NCBI GenBank assembly: GCA_013214355.1
Contig: JABSSL010000022.1
Coordinates: forward strand, 1-64,000
DNA from: Saprospiraceae bacterium
GTDB lineage: Bacteria > Bacteroidota > Bacteroidia > Chitinophagales > Saprospiraceae
DNA: 64,000 bases
Direction of reading: 5' to 3'
The translations under genes and the position numbers were made by a program. Numbering within the stretch: the stretch's first letter is position 1; every line of letters starts with the position of its first letter. Below the pieces are notes generated by a model that did no database searches, was not told where the DNA came from, and worked only from the letters and a program-made list of their open reading frames with translations. Shown piece by piece: positions 59,701-64,000 of the stretch.

Positions 59701-62700
59701 CTGTGTGGGTGGAACCAGCACGATGAGTGTAGAGATTGAAAATGGTACAGGTGATATTACCTACCAGTGGCAGATTAGTACAGATAATTCAACCTTTACC
59801 AATATTGATGGAGCGACCAACTCAAGCTATACCACTGAAGAGTTAAGCGCGACGACTTACTACCAGGTAATCGTGAGTGCGAGTGCGAGTGGTTGTGAAG
59901 ATGCGACTAGCGGCGTAGCCACCATTACAGTTATTCCAGATATCGTAATTACAGCTGATCCAAGTGATGATACAATTTGTGAAGGTGGAACGAGTAGCTT
60001 AAGTGTGTCCATCACCGGAGGAGCAGGTGATATCACTTATCAATGGCAGATCAGCACGAACGGTACCGACTTTACCAATATAGCTGGAGCAACCAATGCA
60101 ACTTATACAACGGAAGCACTAACAGCAACTACCTACTACCAAGTATTGGTAGAAGCGAGTGCCAGTGGCTGTGAAGATGCCACTAGTGCGATTGCTACGA
60201 TTACGGTAATTGATGATCTAGCGATTACAGCTCAACCACAAGATGATGAGATCTGCGAAGGTGGAACGGCTACGGTTGGCGTAACCATCACTGGAGGAGC
60301 TGGTACGATCACTTATCAGTGGCAGTCCAGTACAGATGGCACGAACTTCGCTGATATCGCTGGCGCTACCAATGATACCTACGACACACCTGCTTTAACC
60401 CAGACGACTTACTATCAAGTAGTGATTGAGGCCAGTGCAAGTGATTGTGATGCAGTGACCAGTGAGATTGCAACGGTGACAGTGGTACCAGATATCGTAA
60501 TCACCGCTGATCCAACGGATGATGAGATCTGTGAAGGAGGAACGAGTACGCTAAGCGTGTCCATCGAAAATGGAACGGGAGATATCACTTATCAGTGGCA
60601 GTCCTCAACGGATGGCACAAACTTCAGTGACATTGCTGGCGCTACCGATGCGACTTATACGACTGAGGTATTAACGGCCACGACTTACTATCAAGTAGTA
60701 GTTAGCGCTTCTGCCAGTGGTTGTGATGATGCAACTAGTGGAGTAGCAACGGTAAATGTGATTCCAGATATCGTAATTACAGCTGACCCAAGTGATGATA
60801 CGATTTGTGAAGGTGGAACGAGCAGCCTAAGTGTGTCCATCACTGGAGGAGCAGGTGATATCACTTACCAATGGCAGATCAGTACCAACGGCACTGACTT
60901 TACCAATATCGCTGGTGCTACCAATGCAACTTATACTACGGATGCACTAACAGAAACTACTTACTACCAAGTACTAGTGGAAGCCAGTGCAAGTGGATGT
61001 GAAGCTGCTACTAGCGCCATTGCAACGATCACGGTAATTGAAGATCTAGCGATTACGGCTCAGCCGACGGATGATGAGATTTGTGAAGGAGGAACGGCTA
61101 CGGTTGGCGTAACCATCACTGGAGGAGCTGGTACGATCACTTATCAGTGGCAGTCCAGTACAGATGGCACGAACTTCGCTGATATCGCTGGCGCTACCAA
61201 TGATACCTACGACACACCAGCCTTAACCCAGACGACTTACTATCAAGTAGTGATTGATGCCAGTGCAAGTGATTGTGATGCAGTGACCAGTGAGATTGCA
61301 ACAGTTACCGTAGTACCGGATATCGATATCACGGTTGATCCAGCTGATGACCAGATCTGTGTAGGTGGAACTTCTACAATGAGTGTAGAGATTGAAAATG
61401 GTACAGGTGATATTACTTACCAGTGGCAGATTAGCACAGATAATTCAACCTTTACTAATATCGATGGAGCAACTAACTCAAGTTACACAACAGAAGAGTT
61501 GAGCGCAACGACTTACTATCAAGTAATCGTAAGTGCCAGTGCCAGTGGTTGTGAAGATGCCACTAGCGGCGTAGCGACAATCACAGTTATTCCAGATATT
61601 GTGATTACAGCTGATCCATCTGATGATACAATTTGCGAAGGCGGAACGAGCAGCTTGAGCGTATCGATTACCGGAGGAGCAGGCGATATCACTTACCAAT
61701 GGCAGATCAGTACCAACGGCACTGACTTTACTAATATAGCTGGCGCTACTAATTCAACTTATACTACGGAAGCACTAACGGCAACTACTTACTACCAAGT
61801 ACTAGTGGAAGCTAGTGCCAGTGGCTGTGAAGATGCTACTAGTGCCATTGCTACGATTACGGTTATTGAAGATCTAGCGATTACAGCTCAGCCGACGGAT
61901 GATGAGATTTGCGAAGGAGGAACGGCTACCGTTGGCGTGACCATCACGGGAGGAGCTGGCACGATCACTTATCAATGGCAGTCCAGTACAGACGGCACGA
62001 ACTTCGCTGATATCGCTGGCGCTACCAATGATACTTATGACACCCCAGCCTTAACCCAGACTACTTACTATCAAGTAGTGATTGAGGCGAGTGCAAGTGA
62101 TTGTGATGCAGTGACCAGTGAGATTGCAACGGTGACAGTGGTACCAGATATCGTAATCACCGCTGATCCAACCGATGACCAGATCTGTGAAGGAGGAACG
62201 AGCACGCTAAGCGTCTCTATCGAAAATGGAACGGGCGATATCACTTACCAGTGGCAATCCTCAACGGATGGCACAAACTTCAGTGACATTGCTGGCGCTA
62301 CCGATGCAACTTACACGACTGAGGCATTAACGGCCACAACTTACTATCAAGTAGTAGTTAGGACTTCTGCCAGTGGATGTGATGATGCGACTAGTGCAAT
62401 CGCAACAGTAACGGTTATTCCAGATATCGTAATTACGGCTGATCCGTCTGATGATACGATCTGTGAAGGTGGAACGAGCAGCTTGAGTGTATCCATCACG
62501 GGAGGAGCAGGCGATATTACGTATCAGTGGCAATCCTCAACGGATGGCACTAACTTCAGTAATATAGCTGGCGCTACCAATGCAACTTATATTACGGATG
62601 CATTAGCTGTAACTACCTACTACCAAGTACTAGTGGATGCCAGTGCCAGTGGTTGTGAAGCCACAACCTCTGCAATAGCGGAAGTTGAAGTGATTGATGA

Positions 62701-64000
62701 TATTGAAATTACAACACAACCTGCCGACGATGAAATTTGTCAAGGAGGAACGTCAACCCTAGCTATCGCAGTTTCCGGCGGCTCTGGTACAGTTAGCTAT
62801 CAATGGCAAATTGCAGACAGCGAAACAGGGCCTTGGACGGATATCGATGGTGCTACAGCAGCTACCTATACTACAGCAATATTGAGTAATACAACCTACT
62901 ACCAAGTGGTGATTAACGCTACTGGCAGTGGATGTGAGGCCGTTACCTCTGGTGTTGCAACAGTGACAGTAGTTGTAGATCCAACTATTGTTGTTCAACC
63001 GCTTTCACAGACCATTTGTGAAAATAGTAACATAATACTCGAGGTAGAGGCCGTGGGTGGTACTCCATTCTTGACTTACCAATGGCAAACGGCTGATACT
63101 CCTGCAGGACCTTGGACGGATATTGGTGGAGCGACTAATAGTACTTACACCACGCCAGTTCTTACGGAAGAAGCCTACTACCAAGTAATTGTGGATGCGA
63201 GTGGGGAGTCCTGTAGCAGTACAACGTCGGATGTAGTGACCATCGGAGTCAACCCACTGGTAGTTGTATCTGTCGGTGATGATGCGGAATCTTGTTCTAA
63301 TGCTGGCTTCCAGCTGCAAGGTGAGATCACAGGAGGTATTGGAACCGGAACTTGGACAACTACTGGTGATGGTACCTTTGATGATAATAGAGCGCTAGAT
63401 GCCATCTACACACCAGGACCTGGAGATATTGCTGCAGGAACAGTAAATATCATCCTTACTTCTGATGATCCTGATGGTGATGGACCATGTAGCATTGAAA
63501 CAGATTTCTTGCTCTTGACAATTAATCCAGCACCAGTAATCACCAACACTGAACTTACGCCAGTATCTTGTGAAGGTGATAATGGCTCGATTACCATTGC
63601 AGTGGATAATGGCACAGCTCCATACACCATCACATGGAGTAACGGAGATATTGGTTTCACAGCAACTAATTTGGAACCGGGTTCACACACCGTCACTATC
63701 GTAGATGATAAAGGTTGTATCATCGAGTCTACCATTGAACTAGTAAGAGAGTGTTTTGATCTGGCACTGACTAAGGAATTGATCTCAGCCGGGCCATTCT
63801 TCCCAGGATATGAGGTGAGTTTCCAGATTTCTGTGACCAACCAAGGTAATATTGAAGCTACTGATGTCCAGATCACGGACTATATTCCTTCTAGCTTGAT
63901 CTTGACGGACGCTGCTTGGACAGGTGAAGGAACCAGAACGATTCCTTCTATTGCCTCAGGTGCAACAGAAACAGTTACCGTTACTTTCCAGATTGATCCG
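50759..64000 (+). CDS. Giant modular surface adhesin-like protein, 3' end beyond the window
   Basis: The frame from ATG 50759 stays open to the edge: 4414 codons so far. I checked the frame at many points. Signal peptide at about 1-37 (hydrophobic FTLFLVISLLGLIIP). Modules in order: SprB-like (50.9-51.2 kb); thioester-domain-like (51.23-51.78), with Cys in RAYCLNF and SINSAIWYF; GEVED (51.79-52.28, ending GGEVEDYVVTIDCG); unknown domain (52.3-53.05); PA14 (53.16-53.64); Ig-like; choice-of-anchor-A-like (54.9-55.8); Gly-rich SGGTFSGPGV repeats (56.0-56.42, 57.45-57.66); second copy of the unknown domain (56.43-57.2); Ig-like repeat array (58.0-63.24); SprB-like (63.55-63.74); DUF11-like (63.75 on). 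It likely reaches the surface through T9SS, though the sorting end is not in view. Its roles (adhesion, gliding or matrix) are inferred. Confidence 0.9.
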   Translation, partial: MTYVYTQSLNNSHLKKFTLFLVISLLGLIIPQQLPGQEFLPLEEAVEVRVEPCGSLSIESITIQAETACGAGDGQIIIRLNETIDISSSYTLRMHKGSKVIRSYTGLRKRGNEIVLTRMIPDTYSQFTLTRESDGCVAQTIEQAYLLRHGCTFNDRGACGTGTFNYLNCDNQNIVMDRSYLDPDTYIFADDDYLGCIAYVDNSCVVQPSVRAYCLNFELTEPTPAQGYPYGSVTFERKEGIDNLTIETTIFGTLSTATEAEKELAAERIAYVMCQGSNLGYSLSSINSAIWYFSETNTSCNGLCNLAITRVPSVVGGIAEQIVIYEPSVATVQPYIETGCYIVRDYGDAPNSYGDPYHTIEDECRVHLGNAVDSETDTAHSNDADGDDNDNIDDEDGVTWLDGATMVPNTEKEITVSYLNQCHTSDYITAWVDFDGNGTFDSDEKIIDNHVVSSDASLQSENFTFEVPADASCGTTYARFRIDDSSISSATAAGVGGEVEDYVVTIDCGTSTSTPADYTFDCGSGKEVDLYGAGAEDETETTVSIPSSGNVFQYVVEVIYKGGSPGTTAFFTDASGNVYSMTRESVPGSLSNVFIYRGVVTGSTSSITYQDVSSEDDLQSVMVYAFRNTGATTGYTTGEFTSYSGFSSVETFNYTIPSDFTTRDITVDMPISELTTDCRILNITVSAGGVSASVTLDGPDVSLGDCCLAIPSLTLNDVPGSATTLTIEIDSPSSGSSGCPSTANHKGQSYVFSGIVNLDVECADCATFEAGSISASEEDCGAYDPAEIVGTDPYGIGTDCPANGTLLLERYDNISGSSVSNLVADADYPNNPDATSTLTNLFEAPTNIAENYGQRVSGYLCAPSTGNYIFWIASDDGSELWLSTDADPSNKALIASVSGWTNSRQWNKFGSQQSSSIALVAGETYYIEALMKEGGGGDNLAVGWQLPSGTQERPIPASYFSSGADIGILSYQWQSLVSGGSWTDISGATGVNYDPGTITETTQYRRQTISDKCGTVNSNTVTKTVLVEPNATVSSTDPSCGLDNGEITFTFSNESTRSNIEFSNDGGVTYPLNVADNSGSASFTDLADGTYDLWVRWGDDDCPVDLGTVTLTDQAQPSVAITDDLAICEGESTDLTATGSGGVGTLEYEWSTTETTATITVSPTTTTTYTVTVTDANGCEATEDVVVTVYEEIEMDIESTNPTCGENNGTITGTVTSNPSGLCMVYRLYNYTIDDWETDWQDTPVFTGLAPGSYRIKKWTDLNCDGSASSLCYQRFPEGTIDLVNEAGPQITPADDESICLGSSVTLTVTATGGTGTLSYLWNTGSTSASITVNPTVTTSYTVTVTDENDCTSVDEILVTVNPNPTANAGSDQQICECVDQSSSVLTITAAQFNAFIEGDMQVEGGESEGPIAAGGNLTIAGNYNVAIQSTGDFIDAGDSNPSALVIGGRVFYTSGSGINVLNNGYTKIGNITGSNIFSELNGSPVNTRITPGGFDTNPKISLTLSQPEASINESGVINFSSNFSTFRSNSSALSALAANTSISGSGNGSITVTNGQTNVINITGAALDAYTQLTFTNKPDNSQPLVINVDAAGTFNWSLPTLAGISGDEGQYILWNFYNTTTLSISGGQTIQGTFLAPNADFTKNSSGNIDGQVIAASYIHKSGEIHNYPFQANVGVGECTDAGRAVTLSASGGTSYEWSTGESGASISVSPIATTTYFVTVTDANGCTDVDDVIVEVVDLPTIVFNPVGPYCEDDGSITISATPTGGTFSGPGVSGTTFDPAVAGDGTHVITYTAENAIGCETSATINIVVNELPEVTLDAVEPLCDTDASITLVGSPSGGTYSGPGVSGSSFDPASAGVGIHTITYSYTDDNGCTDNASIDITVAGCSDSFDLDFENDCESDRTIDVIVEGLRGSATNCVSIPNTGDVVSVIAEAWVEDGDCTNDKLPAFLTFTSGATSITVSGVDAVQTTPGGAAERIYRVQFPGSSTQVCISNPNGCDITSMALYVVRNVPGGSSGFTTVNRELHDDKTPSGVADCTSNSTSIGESDLPRDIVIKVPIHEKDNSREVQITVTVTDASNQVVFTQTQTFTAQTAGAEASLFEMTLVDVPGAGTNVEIEVCSPDPNGDSFGVGSVVASSTESCIECILTAEIEVEGDSPEICIGETLVLTAVGSDGTEPYEYLWSTGATTASITVDPTVNTTYSVEITDDIGCTAEAEVEVVVNELPTVTMDPAGPFCIDDDPYTLVVSPTGGTFAGPGVNTSSGVFNPATAGAGTHTITYTYTDDNGCTNSASIQILVDKTDLDLVGSNEFFICVGGEVTFGAAVLDPLDFVSVEFLRFDAQQTDPYTSADPSVSLGEFLIPPGQNSLTSSNFPQSGATPVTYYIYAMLKPTPASGLCTPFIEYTVTVYPDPEVSIAVDNEEVCLGGSSTITGTVTGGSGSFTYQWQSATAVGGPYTDIPGATDITYDVPTGTAGTTYYQLVVTDATEGCEDPVSAPVKVVVHPDLIITADPSDDTICEGGSSTLTVAVTGGAGTITYQWQISTNGTDFTNIAGATNATYTTEALTATTYYQVLVEASASGCEDATSAIATITVIDDLAITAQPQDDEICEGGTASVSVTVSGGAGTISYQWQSSTNGTDFTNIDGATNDTYDTPALTQTTYYQVIIEASASDCDAVTSGIAEVTVVPDIDITVDPADDQICVGGTSTMSVEIENGTGDITYQWQISTDNSTFTNIDGATNSSYTTEELSATTYYQVIVSASASGCDDATSGVATITVIPDIVITADPSDDTICEGGTSSLSVSITGGAGDITYQWQISTNGTDFTNIAGATNATYTTDPLTATTYYQVLVEASASGCEDATSAIATITVIDDLAITAQLQDDEICEGGTATVGVTITGGAGTISYQWQSSTNGTDFTNIDGATNDTYDTPALTQTTYYQVIIEASASDCDAVTSGIAQVTVVPDIDITVDPADDQICVGGTSTMSVEIENGTGDITYQWQISTDNSTFTNIDGATNSSYTTEELSATTYYQVIVSASASGCEDATSGVATITVIPDIVITADPSDDTICEGGTSSLSVSITGGAGDITYQWQISTNGTDFTNIAGATNATYTTEALTATTYYQVLVEASASGCEDATSAIATITVIDDLAITAQPQDDEICEGGTATVGVTITGGAGTITYQWQSSTDGTNFADIAGATNDTYDTPALTQTTYYQVVIEASASDCDAVTSEIATVTVVPDIVITADPTDDEICEGGTSTLSVSIENGTGDITYQWQSSTDGTNFSDIAGATDATYTTEVLTATTYYQVVVSASASGCDDATSGVATVNVIPDIVITADPSDDTICEGGTSSLSVSITGGAGDITYQWQISTNGTDFTNIAGATNATYTTDALTETTYYQVLVEASASGCEAATSAIATITVIEDLAITAQPTDDEICEGGTATVGVTITGGAGTITYQWQSSTDGTNFADIAGATNDTYDTPALTQTTYYQVVIDASASDCDAVTSEIATVTVVPDIDITVDPADDQICVGGTSTMSVEIENGTGDITYQWQISTDNSTFTNIDGATNSSYTTEELSATTYYQVIVSASASGCEDATSGVATITVIPDIVITADPSDDTICEGGTSSLSVSITGGAGDITYQWQISTNGTDFTNIAGATNSTYTTEALTATTYYQVLVEASASGCEDATSAIATITVIEDLAITAQPTDDEICEGGTATVGVTITGGAGTITYQWQSSTDGTNFADIAGATNDTYDTPALTQTTYYQVVIEASASDCDAVTSEIATVTVVPDIVITADPTDDQICEGGTSTLSVSIENGTGDITYQWQSSTDGTNFSDIAGATDATYTTEALTATTYYQVVVRTSASGCDDATSAIATVTVIPDIVITADPSDDTICEGGTSSLSVSITGGAGDITYQWQSSTDGTNFSNIAGATNATYITDALAVTTYYQVLVDASASGCEATTSAIAEVEVIDDIEITTQPADDEICQGGTSTLAIAVSGGSGTVSYQWQIADSETGPWTDIDGATAATYTTAILSNTTYYQVVINATGSGCEAVTSGVATVTVVVDPTIVVQPLSQTICENSNIILEVEAVGGTPFLTYQWQTADTPAGPWTDIGGATNSTYTTPVLTEEAYYQVIVDASGESCSSTTSDVVTIGVNPLVVVSVGDDAESCSNAGFQLQGEITGGIGTGTWTTTGDGTFDDNRALDAIYTPGPGDIAAGTVNIILTSDDPDGDGPCSIETDFLLLTINPAPVITNTELTPVSCEGDNGSITIAVDNGTAPYTITWSNGDIGFTATNLEPGSHTVTIVDDKGCIIESTIELVRECFDLALTKELISAGPFFPGYEVSFQISVTNQGNIEATDVQITDYIPSSLILTDAAWTGEGTRTIPSIASGATETVTVTFQIDP
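55981..57665 (+). repeat. Three Gly-rich SGGT(F/Y)SGPGV domain repeats inside the giant gene
   Basis: Three related modules of about 70 residues share the pattern GPxC-x-DD, P-x-GGT-(F/Y)-x-GPGV, FDPA-x-AG, T-H-x-ITYT and DNGC. Two are adjacent (about 55981-56200 and 56206-56425). The third (about 57442-57665) stands after the second copy of the unknown domain. They are known from secreted Bacteroidota proteins as Ig-like modules. The two outer copies end in nearly the same phrase (YTDDNGCT). Confidence 0.75.
58286..63250 (+). repeat. Ig-like repeat array with 276-bp period and 828-bp higher-order unit
   Basis: At least 18 consecutive 92-residue modules, each with I-C-E/V-G-G, TYQWQ or SYQWQ, TTYYQV and a second Cys in ASASGC or ASASDC. 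The first Cys codons stand at 58322, 58598, 58874, 59150, 59426, 59702, 59978, 60254, 60530, 60806, 61082, 61358, 61634, 61910, 62186, 62462 and 62738, each exactly 276 bp apart. The next is at 63017, 279 bp on. Modules repeat in the order A-B-C (ITADPSDDTICEGG; ITAQPxDDEICEGG; ITVDPADDQICVGG), giving an 828-bp unit five times, plus a diverged last triad. Most differences between copies fall at third codon positions. Confidence 0.93.

Noticed and set aside
61478..61699. Antisense open frames within the repeat array (also 62327-62533, 62759-62998 and others at 53.5-58.2 kb)
   Set aside because: They are shadows of the giant plus-strand gene; their composition mirrors the sense repeats and no start signals are seen.
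58286..63250. Regularly spaced repeats that resemble a CRISPR array
   Set aside because: The period is 276 bp, there are no short repeat-spacer units, and the whole stretch is one open frame of Ig-like modules.

Overview
The window reads as chromosomal DNA of a Bacteroidota bacterium, most likely of the Saprospiria/Lewinella type (inference from gene families; no search was run). The evidence is a SusC/SusD pair next to a one-protein hybrid two-component regulator, a type IX secretion (T9SS) C-terminal sorting domain, DUF4293, DUF5686, OstA-like and BatE-like proteins, an ExbB/ExbD cluster with two ExbD copies, and promoters of the Bacteroidota form TTG-N20-TAnnTTTG.

Layout. 0.4-2.6 kb: a two-gene YeeE/YedE sulfur-transport pair convergent with an MFS permease. 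3-7.4 kb: secreted lactonase-like propeller, DUF885-like lipoprotein, RNase H, TatD nuclease. 7.7-10.3 kb: tRNA-Ser(GGA) and the ExbB - small membrane protein - ExbD - ExbD proton-channel cluster, closed by a perfect bidirectional terminator. 10.4-17.6 kb: DUF4293, an FAD oxidoreductase, and envelope genes (OstA-like, BatE-like, DUF5686). 17.7-18.9 kb: rplU-rpmA, where L27 carries a long Ala/Pro/Glu linker and a helix-hairpin-helix-like C-terminal domain. 19.0-38.4 kb: a polysaccharide utilization locus (PUL): GntR regulator, hybrid two-component system (HTCS), SusC, SusD, sulfatase, GH78-like alpha-L-rhamnosidase, PQQ dehydrogenase with a heme-c motif, and a DUF1593/nucleoside-hydrolase fusion. 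Together these suggest uptake and breakdown of a sulfated rhamnose-containing polysaccharide. The last two genes each carry one lesion: an in-frame TAG and a T8 frameshift. 38.5-44.3 kb: an unknown lipoprotein, a BlaI/M56 signalling pair with three perfect operators, a possible 43-residue membrane peptide, a LytTR response regulator and a DUF2141 protein. 45-64 kb: two giant secreted proteins. The first (1696 aa) ends in dockerin-like, cohesin-like and T9SS sorting domains. The second starts at 50759 and is still open at the window edge (at least 4414 codons). It strings together thioester-like, GEVED, PA14, choice-of-anchor-A-like, SprB-like and DUF11-like modules, plus an Ig-like array with an exact 276-bp period organised as a 828-bp three-module higher-order repeat.

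The most notable observations are that higher-order repeat array, a thioester-like domain with Asn where Gln is expected, an unrecognised domain present twice in the giant protein, the two single lesions in adjacent PUL genes, the L27 fusion, and the three-operator BlaI promoter. Repeat, promoter and hairpin positions were read by eye from the sequence; family names rest on motif recognition.
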